NCBI GenBank assembly: GCA_015680685.1
Contig: MNCI01003306.1
Location: 530,507-594,506 of the forward strand
Origin: Gnetum montanum
Taxonomy: Eukaryota; Streptophyta; Gnetopsida; Gnetales; Gnetaceae
Length of the DNA stretch: 64,000 bases
Direction of reading: 5' to 3'
A program made the translations under genes and the position numbers. Positions 1 to 10,699 of the stretch are shown here, one piece after another; within the stretch, counting starts at the first letter, position 1, and every line of letters starts with the position of its first letter. The notes beneath the pieces were generated by a model. The model was not told the origin of the DNA. It did not search any database and saw nothing but the letters and a program-made list of their open reading frames with translations.

Positions 1-2709
1 TTTCAACATCTTCTGTCTAATCTTTGGAACGCCGAACCTAGGCCCATTGGCCAGGTGGGTTGGATCCAATGGTGGTTGCGAACTACTAGTAGGGTGAGGA
101 ACTTTGCTCGAAAGTTCGGCAAGGAAGTGGCCTCTCGTTCTAGACAAGAGTACAACAACATTTGTTCAACTATTAATAATCTTACGGAAAGATTATCCAT
201 AGAACCCTTTAACACCCACATTCACGAAGAACTTGCTAAAGTTCGCTCCACTTTCCAATGCTGGGAAGTCCACAAGGCCCACAGTGCCTTAATCAAAAGT
301 AGACTTACTTGGTTGAAGATTCAAGATGAGCAATGTAAGGAATTTTTTAAATATCTCAACAGCTCTCCTTCCAGTCCATCCCCAGATACTCTCTCTAGGG
401 ATGGTGTTATTATCAATGATCATGAGAGTATCCTCTCTTACCTTAAGGAGCACTTTGAAGCCTTGTTTATAGCTTCCCCTATGAATCTCTCATCATTTGA
501 GGACACTACGCGTAACTATCCTAGGTTAGTTGACTCATCCATGTCTCACATCCTCGACGCTAATATCACTCAAGAAGAGCTTCAACACGCTTGTTTCAAA
601 CTTAGTTCTGGGAAAGCTCCTGGATATGATGGTTTCCCTGTTGAGTTTTTTCAAAGGCATTGGAATCTAGTTGGCCATGACCTTTTCCAAGTAATTAAAG
701 AGGCTATCCATCTTGGTTCTCTAGGACCAAATTTAAATCTTGGGATTATTCGCCTCCTTCCCAAATCAGGAGACCCTACTAGTATAGCTAATTGGCGACC
801 CATTACTCTTCTTAATGTGGTATACAAAATTTGGGCCAAATGCTTAGCTTTACGTTTGAAAAAATTCCTTCATAAAATTATATCCCCTCAACAAACCGGA
901 TTTGTCCCAGGGCGTTATATCTTAGATAATGTTGTGGCTGCTTGGGAAGGTTTGCAGTGGGCTGAGGATGATGGCCAAGACATCCTTTTGATGAAATTGG
1001 ACTATGCTAAGGCCTATGACAACATTAAGTGGGACTTCATCCTTCAAACTATGTCAAAACTCGGTTTTGGCTCCAAGTATCTTCATATGGTGAAATGTCT
1101 CTTCTCAAATGCTAATGCGAGAATAGCCACCACCTTTGGCATCACCGCCCCCTTTGTAATTCATAGATCAGTAAGACAAGGTTGTCCTCCTGCCCCTTAT
1201 CTCTTTATAATTGCTGCGGATTTCCTTTGCCATCAAATTAACCACGATATTCACTCAGGTATGCTATATGGCATGCACTTTTCCTCTCCTCAACATCAAC
1301 TGCTTAATATGCATTTTGCTGATGACTCTTTTTTTCTAATCCAAAATACAACCGATAACGTTAAACGTCTTTTAGCCCAAGTAGAGCAATATTGTTCTCT
1401 CTCTGGTTCTACCATTAATTGGTCTAAATCTTCTGTATATAGTTTTCATAACAATTATAGTAAACTCCCCACCTATCCATGGAAATTAATCCAAGACCAT
1501 GAGATCATGAAGCTCTTGGGAATCCCTTTTCGATTTCGTGGTCCTACTTCTACATTGTGGGAGCTAGTTATCTCTCGTATTCGTAAGAAAACTGAAAAGT
1601 GGAAGACTAAGCCCCTTACCTTGGCAGGAAAATATCTTGTTTGTAAATCCATTTGTGCTTCTACCCATGTATATTATTCCTCATGCTGGGCTCCTTCCCA
1701 CACAGCCTATCAAAACTTGGAGCGCTTGTTTCGAGACTTCATGTGGTCATCTAAAGATTCTCAGCGCGGTTTTCACCGTGTTGCATGGAACATTGTCACT
1801 CTTCCTAGAAACAAAGGAGGATTAGGACTGTTGAATTCATACAAACAGGGTCTCACCTTAGTAGCTAAGTGGCTTGTGCAACATCTGGACATCTATGACA
1901 TAATTGGAAATCTTCTTCAGCTAAGGCTTCATCAAAGTTTTCCTAAACATAAGCCTTTTTGGAAAAACATCCATCCTATTAATTGGATTTTCTCTCCTCA
2001 TTCTATCTCCATTCCTGGTTCCCATGTATTCAAAAGCATATGGAAAGCTTGGCAAGTTCTCCACTATCATATTAATTGGTCTAATATCCATCTTAACCCT
2101 ACCCTCATCCCCATGCTTAGCCCTTGGTGGTTACCCTTGACCCCTGCCCCTCTGGCCATTACTAACGCAAGATTAGCCATTATTTGGTACCGGAAGGGTG
2201 TGATTTCCCTCAATTGTCTTCGCCTTGCTAATCAATGGATTTCTTGGGAAGCGTTCGAAAACCTATATGGCGCTTCGAATGCAATGAGGCTTTGCTTTCA
2301 CCAGGTACATACATTTCTTCATCAATCTTTACGCCTTGATGGTGCTATCCAAGGTCTATTTCATGGACTCTATTGGTCTAATGGGACAAAAATTTTTCCT
2401 TATCGACCACATGTTCCCTTCCAATTGTTACACGATTCTTCCGAAGTCATTCTACGTTGTAATCGATCTTGGAATAAACAAGAAACTGAGGATTTTTGGA
2501 TCTCTCTTTTCAACCAAATTTGGCATCTTCCGACTCTTCCTAAAATTCAACAATTCCTTTGGTGTTTTCTTCATCAAGGTCTCCCAATCGGGAAACGTTT
2601 AGCATACCTTGGGATTCACTCCCCTAAGTGCCCTTTATGTAATGACCCTGAAACCTTTGTCCATGTTTTTTGGCTTTGCCCATTTGCTCAGCATGCATGG
2701 GAACAGTAG
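1..2709 (+). mobile_element. LINE ORF2 (reverse transcriptase), partial
   Basis: Non-LTR retrotransposon ORF2, which copies element RNA at a nicked target. The frame is open from base 1, so the N-terminus and the usual endonuclease lie outside the window; the GTG at 55 is not a real start. About 900 uninterrupted codons follow. Visible motifs in order are SSGKAPGYDGFP, NWRPITLLNVVYKIWAK, FVPGR, KLDYAKAYD (first catalytic Asp), RQGCPPAPYLF and MHFADD (catalytic Asp pair, FADD at 1315-1326). A thumb/connection region follows, then a C-terminal zf-RVT knuckle with CPLC and H-x4-C spacing near 2630-2690. The last codons and the TAG at 2707-2709 come from the G-rich repeat that begins at about 2699, so the real C-terminus was cut off by that insertion. 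The long open frame suggests a fairly young copy. I could not find its continuation beyond 5860. Confidence 0.95.
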
Positions 2710-2960
2710 GGGGCAGCCCCCCAAAAAGCTAGGGGGGTGGGGCGGGGGGGTGCACCCCCAGGGAACAGTAGGGGGCAGCCCCCCAAAAAGCTAGGGGGGT
2801 GCCCCCCAAGGACGCAGGGGGGCACCCCCCACCAGGGACAGCAGGGGGGCACACCCCCCCAACCGCAAGAAGAGCCAAAACAGCGAAGAGACCGAGGGGG
2901 CATCAACCTAGTGGAGGGGGGAGAGGGGGCGAGCGTCCCCCACTACCTGGGCCCGAGAAC
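2699..2960. repeat. G-rich hairpin minisatellite, left tract
   Basis: This tract is very G/C-skewed in an otherwise AT-rich window. A 62-bp period is visible: the motif GGGAACAGTAGGGGGCAGCC occurs at 2699 and again at 2761. Most sub-units are runs of five to seven G, a 2-6 base spacer, then five to seven C, so each can fold into a short hairpin. It ends in a less repetitive part containing GGGGGCATCAACCTAGTGGA. Its start coincides with loss of the LINE reading frame. A related tract in the same orientation lies at 5617-5860, on the other side of the hAT pseudogene. Confidence 0.8.
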
Positions 2961-3006
2961 CCTCTAAGGGTTCGTCGGCAATACATGACATATTAAGTCC
3001 AATACA

Positions 3007-5389
3007 TTAGCATGTTAAACTTGTAACATACTTAATATTGTTACTATTATTTTTCATACGTTTTTTATTTTTATCATCAAACATATTTTCATAATTAGAA
3101 TCTAGAACTTCGATAGGAAATTCATCATCTCCATCATCCATAGATCCTCCATAATCCCACATTCGATGAGGACCCATTTTGTAATCTTGAGAAGATTGAG
3201 ATAATAACCTAATATTTGAATGAACAAAAACTAAATCTTCAGCCTTTGCAGTGCCTAGTCTGTTGCGTTTTGTTGAGTGAATAAATGCATATTCACTCCA
3301 ATTTCTTTCACATGCTGATGCACTGGAAACCTATAATACAGAAAAGAATTAAATTCAAAACTTAATAAGAAGATTCTGCTAAAAAATCTTTGTTACATAA
3401 GCATAAGGATTTTGATTATCTTCTTCCATAATCAATAAGAGTGAAAAAACCTTTATTAAAAATAAGATAGAAATATGCTATTTTAGCTTAAATAAAGGAA
3501 ACAGCAAAAATTAAAGAGAGGCAGTAAACATGAAGAAAGAAAAGATTAATGTCATTAAATATTTAATTCACAAAAAAATATTTTTAAATATCTTTAAGTA
3601 AAATTTAAAAAAGAAAACTTACTTGAGATAAAACACGAATTGCTACCTCCTTCAGTAATGGAGTTTGAGTTCCATATTGATTCCAAAATGTAAAAACATC
3701 TAATGCTTCACGATCATATGCACAATTAGGATGTGCAAAATCTCTCTTTGATTTGATATAAATGCCATATTCTTTTTTTATCTTTACACGATCTTCTCTA
3801 CTTGAAAAACATCGATCAATATAAGTTTTCCAACCTTTGTTAACTTCCTCGTCTATCCATGGCTTTTCATGAAACTATTTTGGATTAAGAAAAAACCCAA
3901 TAGAATGAAGGGGAGAATGAAGCATCCTCCATCTCTTTTCACTACATTCCCATATTAAATCCTTTGTATGCTGATCAAAAGAAAATGAATCATTTTGTAA
4001 AATCTAAAACAATGATTCTCTCGTTTGATCCATTTTTTCAAAAATTTCTCCCATGGATGAAGAATTACTATTGCAAAGTCTCAAAATCTCATAGATGGGA
4101 TAAAATTTTTTTAAAGCAACTTCAACTTGTTTCCAAAATAATTTTTCCCTACTTCCAACAATAAGATCAACAATTTCTTCACATAAACTTAAATTAACAC
4201 TTGATGAAATTTTCCACTTTTCCCACTCTACTGAAATTGCCATTTCCCTAAGAGACTGTTTCACTTTAAAAAGACGCTCAATCTTAATAAATTGTGAGGC
4301 AAACCTAGTTTTTGCATATTTTAATAACTGTAAAGAAGAGTACTTTCTGTAGATGGCTTGTGACAATAAATGATTAGTGATAAATTGCTGAATTTTTTTA
4401 CCATTTGCTACAACTTCAAATATTCAGTCAACACCAACATAAATATCTTTTAATAATAGATTCAAACAATGTGTTGCACAAGGAGTCCAAAAGATATTTG
4501 AATATTCATCCTCTATTATCTTTCTTGCCAAAACATTATTTGAAGCACTATCTGTGATAATTTGCACAATATTATCTCTTCCTATTGTATTTATAGCCTC
4601 ACGAAATAATCTCATTAAATAAGCAGCATTTTTAACATTTCCTGAAGTGTCATGTGACTTGATAAAAATAACACCTTTTGGAGATGATTCAAGGATATTA
4701 ATAAGTGGTCTATTGGTAATATCTGTCCATCCATCTGATAAAATAGAAACACCTGTAGTAGACCAACTATCTTTTATGCTTCTTAAATTTGCTTCAACTC
4801 TAGCTTTTTCTTCAGTTAAAAGTGTTGTTCTAATTTTTTCATAACAAGGTGGCACATACCCTTTTGAAGTAGAATTTATCATTTGTATGGCTTGTTTAAA
4901 ATAAGGAGACCTAACAATGTTAAAAGACATGCCATATGCATAGAAAAGTCTTGCTATAGCTGCATTCACCTTTCTTTTATTTGAAGAATCAAACATTTTT
5001 TCTAAATTAGTATTTGACATTGAACTACTGACATTTGTATGTGTATCTATACTCTTGATGGTGGACATGGCATCAAAATGCTTGAATTGCTTAATGAGAT
5101 CTTCTTTTTCAGATTTTGGTATTTTTTTACACACCAAAATTTGCTCTTTCTTCCCAATTCCAAGCAAGTGATATCTAACACGTGCAATAGAACTACTTCT
5201 ATTTATGTTGCAATAAAGACAAATCCATGATTTGCTTCTTGAATTTCTATACTTACCTCCAGAATATTTTCCTTTAACATTTACTATAGTCCATAGTTTT
5301 CTTTGAAAATCCTTTTTTAATGATTGATATTCTAATTTTTCTCCATGCTCTTCTTGCTCTTCAGAAAGCAAATCTTCTTCAGATGACAT
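3007..5389 (-). pseudogene. hAT-family transposase pseudogene (BED, DUF659, hAT C-terminal)
   Basis: Two exons give about 697 codons. Exon 1 is 5389-3623 with start MSSEEDLLSEEQEE; exon 2 is 3330-3007. The 292-nt intron has donor GTAAGT and acceptor TATAG and is phase 0. The N-terminal BED zinc finger has WICLYC and YHLLG. The DUF659/RNase H-like core has LSDGWTD and ITDSASNN, then TPCATHCLNLLLKD. The hAT dimerisation region in exon 2 has SSASACERNWSEYAF. One frame runs throughout but is broken by three nonsense codons: TGA at 4424-4426, TAG at 4004-4006 and TAG at 3875-3877 (codons 322, 462, 505). A pyrimidine-rich stretch ending in AACAG just upstream of the start could be a 5'-UTR intron acceptor. 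It once cut and pasted a DNA transposon and is now presumably dead. I could not identify terminal inverted repeats or the 8-bp target duplication. Confidence 0.9.
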
Positions 5390-5616
5390 TGATCCTATAT
5401 GTCTGTTATAAAAATTCAAAATATTATTTACAAAGAAGATTAAAACAAACCATAAAACAAAAATGTATTTTAAAAATGATCGCTGCAATCATGTTCTTTG
5501 ATAGACAATGTATAACAGAATTCCATCCAAAAAATAAAAATAAAAAATAATCAGAGAACACTGTCTATCAAAAAATAAAAAATAAAAAATTAATCAATAC
5601 AGCTCCATGACAGAAC

Positions 5617-5860
5617 AAAAACAGTGGGGGGGCACCCCTAGGAAACAAAGAGGGGGGAGCGCCCCCCAGGAGACAGAGAGGGGGGAGGGAGAGGGGGTGC
5701 GGCGCACCCCCACCCCAGGGACAAGGGGGGCACCCCCCCACCTGGGACAACTGAAGGGGGGGGGGGGGCGCACCCCCACCTGCATGATGAGCAAGAATAG
5801 CGGAGAAGACCTGAGGGGCATCGACCCGGTAGAGGGGGCAAGGGTAGGGACGCAGGGGGA
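5617..5860. repeat. G-rich hairpin minisatellite, right tract
   Basis: This is a second G-run/C-run hairpin array, related to 2699-2960 and in the same (direct) orientation. The similar non-repetitive end parts align: GAGCAAGAATAGCGGAGAAG here with AAGAGCCAAAACAGCGAAGA on the left, then GGGGGCATCAACCTAGTGG with GAGGGGCATCGACCCGGTAG. A run of about twelve G lies near 5756-5768. Directly repeated tracts do not look like terminal inverted repeats, so their relation to the hAT gene between them is unclear. Confidence 0.75.
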
Positions 5861-6924
5861 TCATTATGTGGTCCTACCTATTGTAGTTACTAGTATATTT
5901 CAAATGAAACATGGTAAAAACATTATTGTTTTGAGGCAGAGGAATACAACTAGAAATCAACAACCCGGGCTAATAATCAAATAAAATCCTCAAAGATGAG
6001 TTGAAAATAGTGCAGAACTCTGGTGCTGGTCTTTCATATAGATAAATAAGCATAAGGCAAGATCCAAGATTAAATCTATGAATAGAAGGATTTGCTGCCC
6101 CTATTGAAATGGGAATAGGGAAAGGCCAAAGACAAGCTTACTATATTAATTTTGAAGAGATGAACTTTAAAAATGAGACCCTATTTTACAGAAAATGAAT
6201 TGCAGATTGAACTATACTGTAATAAGAAACTCTGGCTCAAAGAAAAGAATCTCAATGAAGAAAGACCAATGAAGAGATAATGTACGAAAATGGTCTCTGA
6301 ATCCACGGTTTAACCCATTTTGAAGAGGGAGGAGGACTGTTTGTTGCAGAAATAGAAACTTACCACAGAGTTGACTGGTTATGGATAGGGATGCGATGCA
6401 GAAACAGCAACAACGGCCGTGGAGAGCGATTCAGAAGTGGCAACAATTGTAGGATTAACAACATTCACAGCACAACGATGCAAAAGCGGCAGCAAGAGCG
6501 TCCAGCGGCAGCAATAGCGTTCAGCGGCAGCAACAACGTTTACAGCACAGGCACCAAATGCTTTACCTAAATGTGTTACTTATTGACATCTTTGCCATAG
6601 AATAAACCCTAAATTTTTTTCTCTCCATCTTTGCTTTTTTCTGTCCATCTTTGCTGTTGCAGATTTGCATTTAACTCATGACAGACCTGCATTTAGTTCA
6701 TGACAGATGTAGTTATTGACTTGACCTGCATTTAATTCATGACAAATGTGGTTGTTGAGAATAAAATCAAAGTAAATGAAACTTGTGAAAAACGTAATGA
6801 AACGTGTCAAAAACGTTTTAGTCTGCCCCCGGCCCGAAACGTTTCGCCCACCAAGTGACGGTTACTGTTCATAAAGAACGGCGTTTTGAAACGTTATGAA
6901 TCCGTTGCGTTTCTGGCAACATAG
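5861..6924. other. Spacer with CAG-rich tandem repeat; no gene seen
   Basis: No coding signal was recognised. At about 6470-6545 there is a short degenerate tandem repeat of AGCGGCAGCAA/AGCGTTCAGCGGCAGCAA type. From about 6785 to 6915 the motif AAACGTT/AAAACGTTT recurs in both orientations (AAACGTAATGAAACGTGTC, GAAACGTTTCGCC, GAAACGTTATGAATCC), which resembles a subterminal region of a DNA transposon. The stretch ends with GGCAACATAG immediately before the Toc75 fragment, either a transposon end or a splice-acceptor-like boundary. Confidence 0.5.
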
Positions 6925-7143
6925 CCTTTAAGACGTGCTCAGGCATATGTTTTTGCAGAATGTGGTACAGACCTTGGAAGCTCAAAACTTGTGCCAGGAA
7001 ATCCAACAGAGGTTTACCGTCGTGCTGGCCATGGTTATTGTTACGGTGTTGGCCTCAAGTTTGGTAACTTGAGAACAGAGTATGCAGTAGATGGAAATGC
7101 TGGAACTGGTGCAGTGTTTCTTGGTGTTGGCGAAAGATTCTAG
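6925..7143 (+). pseudogene. TOC75: Toc75-like chloroplast import channel, C-terminal fragment
   Basis: The frame CCT..TAG gives 72 residues and a stop at 7141-7143. It includes AYVFAECGTDLGSSKLVPGN, PTEVYRRAGHGYCYGVGLKF, LRTEYAVDGNAGTG and a final VGERF. This is the C-terminal beta-barrel end of the plant Omp85 protein Toc75, the protein-conducting channel of the outer chloroplast envelope, whose family ends in EYAVDHNxGTGA..FRFGERF. Upstream, the frame stops at TAG (6922-6924), preceded by GCAACA, so this is either a last exon with acceptor ACATAG or a fragment. I see no other Toc75 sequence upstream; the preceding kilobase is repeat-like. The terminal aromatic (ERF) needed for barrel recognition is present, but FLGVGERF replaces the usual FFRFGERF. 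A relic or captured fragment is most likely. Confidence 0.8.
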
Positions 7144-7664
7144 ATTAGCCTTTTTTGGCGGGTCTAATTTTGAAATTATGGTGGATGAATGGTCAAAATC
7201 ATTGAAAATAGTTTGCATTGGAGAAATTATTTTGTTTGCTCTCTACTTTTGAATTCCCAATGCAATATGACGTTCGGGCTGGCATTTTAATGATTGCATG
7301 GTTTGTATTTTTACGATTTCAACTTGGAGTTTTGATTATTTAGAATGAGATCTAAACAGATCACCATGCTAGAAGCCTGGATAATAGCTCCAAAAGTTAT
7401 GTGGTCCAAAAATTTTAGTATTTTAAAGATCCTACGCTTTTGCAAGAAGTTTAACATATAATTTCACACCAATTCATGTTTTCGGTCTTATTAATTTGGT
7501 TGGTAACGTTTTCGTTTCTTATTTTGCTTTGGTTGTTGGAACCACCGATAAACAAAACCAAAAACCAGAATTCATGAGGACAATTGTCTTAGTTTTGAAA
7601 AATTCCACGGTAAAAAAGCCTCAACCGGAAGATTTCTTTATTTCTTGTGGAAGATATACAAGAT
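7144..7664. other. Intergenic between Toc75 fragment and PME1
   Basis: This AT-rich stretch has no gene that I recognise. It may include the old 3' UTR of the Toc75 fragment on the left and the PME1 3' UTR on the right. No repeat was seen. Confidence 0.4.
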
Positions 7665-10664
7665 TCAAGCAGTTTGAATAAAACATTTGGTAGAATACAT
7701 GCCAACATTGGTGGCCGGAACAACAGAGGACCAGTTTACTCTCCCAGAAACATCTGCACCAGGTCCCTTATTCTTAGACTCTCCAAAGTACAGAGTTTGC
7801 AGAGCAAAATCTCCATTCCAGGGCGTCCATCCCTTTGGATCTATGATCTTTCCCAGGTATGTATTCATGAAGATTGCTCTGGAATACATCTTCCATGGCC
7901 GACCCAGAAAAACTCTAAAAGCACTTTGGTTAGCATTGAAGCCCTGAATAAATGTCTCAGTTCCATCAATGGTGCAGTTCTTGAAAATCAATCCTGTAGT
8001 CTGAGCTGGATCTATTCGGCCATGCGCTGTGATGGGAAATTCGGTACCTTTGGTGGCAGGTTTGTCTTGACGAGGCCTCAAAAGAATCAAGCAATTCTCG
8101 AATACTGCAGCTGCATTTCCAAATATGAAATCCACGTTCCCTTCAATTCGGCAATTTCTGTAGTACTGGCGTAGACTGTGAGCATACAGTGTATCCTGAT
8201 TGCCCAACATTGCAGAGTCATAGAAAGCTGCAAGATCCCCACTTACTCTCAAGGCTACTGCCTGTGTAGTTGGTGGGCCTGCTGTGTTCTCAAATGCAAT
8301 GTTCCTTGCTATAAAACCATCTGCATTCACAGCTGCACAGGCAGAATTTTTAAAGCTTTGTCGACACCCAAATTAGGACTGATTCAGAGAAAAATAGTGT
8401 TAAAACTTAAGACATAAGAGTCATAGAGTAACCCCAGAAAAGACAAAAATGTTACTCAGAACAATTCGTAATTTTCTTAATGATGTTTTTAGTCCAGTCG
8501 ATCCAGAGGGTCCACCGAATTAATAAAGTTTCAGTTTCAATTTATGCCCAAGAACAATCCAGAAACGACAGGAGAAACAAGGAATAAGGATTGAAATGCT
8601 TTGTGTGTAAACTGTGGTGGCATAAAATCGATCCTCTGTTAGCATGCTTATTGAGAAAAACAACAGCCAGAAATAAAATTCATAGATCTAAAATTTCAGA
8701 GGATGAACGGTGAAGGTCATATATCATTCCATTGCTTTGGCAACTGGCTAACCAAGCAGTCGGATCAGATCACAATGCCAGATAAGAATGAAGATTAAAA
8801 ACGGAGCAACGAATATTGTTCGAGGTGTAAGCAACCCCTTTTGATGGTGACCTATGATTGGAAAATTACAAATCAAAGAAGCTCACTTCAGCTACACATC
8901 AATCTTTCCATGAACCCTAACCTATAATTGGAAAATTACAAACCAAAGAACCTCAATTCAGCTACACATCAATCTTTCCATGAGCCCTAAACAGAGGCAT
9001 GAAATCCATCTAACAACCATACACAACGCATGCATTAGATAGCGTACTGTTATTCTTAGGTAAAAGGTCAAAGAAACTCACCAAAAGTTGCAGAAGTATA
9101 AGTGGTTATGTTGCCTGGAATCTCGGATACCTTCAAGGATCCCGTAATTACAGTCTTGTTCATGCCATCCCCAATCAGCATTATGTTATCTTTGCCAGGA
9201 GGGATTTGAACAATCTCTTTGTATACACCTTGCTTGACATAGATGACAAACCTTTCCTTAGAATTATCAGGAGCCCTGTTCACAGCTTCTTGTATAGTCA
9301 TCGAGAAATTATCCTTGGATACAACCACATCAGCTTTCAATGTAACATTAAACTCATAATTAGCAGGATCCCAAATTCCAAACACAGAACTGCAAGGCAT
9401 CTTGTAAGCAGACCCAGATCTCTCTGTCACAGGAGGTTTCCAGAGAGCCATATTGCTACCATATACATTTAAAGCATTCACCATGCTCAGAGCATTGCTA
9501 GTGATGTTCATTGCAGTCATAGTAGAGTTTACAACCTTGAGCACCTGGTAGCTCACCAAATAAAAGTTTTGTTTAGCATGTCTGTTACAAGCCCCTGGTT
9601 AATTAATGATTCCGCAAATACTAATAATTCTTATTCAAGATTTCTCATTGAAAAAAATGGCCTGATGCAAACACTAACATCACGCAGAGGTTCAATGCTC
9701 ATCCCACCAAGTGGGATCCTAGGAGAGTCGGTGGATGAAACCTCTTTCAAGTGACTGTGCTAAGGCTCGAAGCTAGTCTTACCTGAGAAATAAGCACCTT
9801 ACCATTACTCCAAATAATGATCCAGAGCAGGAAACTAAAAGGGAGCAGGAGAAAGCAATGCAACTTGATGATAGGCTTTTATGCATATCTAAAGCAGCAA
9901 GTGGGAGAAATCAGATTCAAACTTTTAGAAGGTTCGTAGAGGTCACGGGAATGGCAGCCTATTCAGATCTTGCCATCAATCATTGATTGTCCTGTTGATT
10001 TGGGATCAAATTGTCAGTGAATTCCTAAGGCCTATTCCTTTTCTTTTCATCTCTCCCCTTTTAATCCATATTCATTCTCGAAGTCTACCAGTCCACAACA
10101 TATCCCTTTCAGCACCATAACAACTTTTAACAACTGCACTAATTGGAGGCATGAAATTGAAACAAAACTACTACTGGACTGGTGTACCTGTGCATTTTGA
10201 GGGGCAACTCTGAGAGAGGAACTGCATCCAGAGAACCGATTCAGCGAAAAACCGAGCCATGCTTGAACATCCTTAATTCTGTTTCCAAGCTGGGCACCGT
10301 CATTGATCTTGCTAAGATACCTCTGAGACATAACCAGGCCCTCCATGCAAGAACTAACAGAGAATGTGATATTGGGGAAGTTTTGGAATACCCTCATCAT
10401 GGTGGAAAATTCCTGGTAGATCTCACTGATGCGCTCCCTGCACAGATTGATTGCAGCCCAAACAATTTCCTGGGCCCCTGCATTTGCTGGAAGTTTAGCT
10501 TCTTGATCCAGACAAGTTTTGCACAGTTCTGGAAACTGGGCTGCTTGGCAAGCCAGTTCGATGTTGTCCTGAGCGCCACTGCAGCGTCCCTGTAATGAGA
10601 AGATCAGCTGCAGAATTTGCATGAGACTCAGAACAGTAATTGTGACAGTGTTCCGTTGCACCAT
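7665..10664 (-). CDS. Pectin methylesterase with PMEI pro-domain (copy 1)
   Basis: Pectinesterase removes methyl groups from cell-wall homogalacturonan. Three exons: 10664-10188, 9544-9082 and 8332-7665, joined by GT-AG introns (643 and 749 nt; donors GTACAC and GTGAGT), giving 535 residues. ATG at 10664 opens a hydrophobic signal-like segment (TVTITVLSLMQILQLIF), followed by a PMEI-like domain with cysteines in LACQAAQFPELC, SSCMEGL and FSGCSSSL (about 35-190). The catalytic domain follows from about 220. Active-site motifs are complete: QAVALR (337-342), GNQDTLYAHS (Asp360), VDFIFGNAAAVF (Asp381) and FLGRPWK (Arg458, Trp460). Oddities: the dibasic RRLL/RKLM-type processing motif expected between pro and catalytic domains is not visible, and the usual DGSG before the first strand reads SKDNFS. 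It is paired with PME2 at 22750-25588. It looks functional. Confidence 0.93.
8851..8990 (-). repeat. 70-bp tandem duplication in PME1 intron 2
   Basis: Two adjacent 70-bp units (8851-8920 and 8921-8990) both begin CCTAT(G/A)ATTGGAAAATTACAA and end CTTTCCATGA(A/G)CCCTAA, with only a few differences. The homologous intron of PME2 (about 23830-23915) has a single diverged copy, so this duplication arose after the two genes separated. Confidence 0.85.
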
Positions 10665-10699
10665 TCTGAAACCGTACTGCCTGCTTTCTTAATTCAACA

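Noticed and set aside
2688-2996. Several overlapping short open frames on both strands in the G-rich tracts (also 5568-5984)
   Set aside because: Gly/Pro-rich translations of a GC hairpin repeat; open only because stop codons are rare in such composition.
2690-5880. 8-bp target duplication or terminal inverted repeats for the hAT element
   Set aside because: Searched by eye around both G-rich arrays; no convincing pair.
7647-8417. Plus-strand frames opposite PME exon 3 (and the equivalents at 22784-23256, 10182-10595 and 23947-24555)
   Set aside because: Antisense shadows of well-supported PME exons, with no family similarity of their own.
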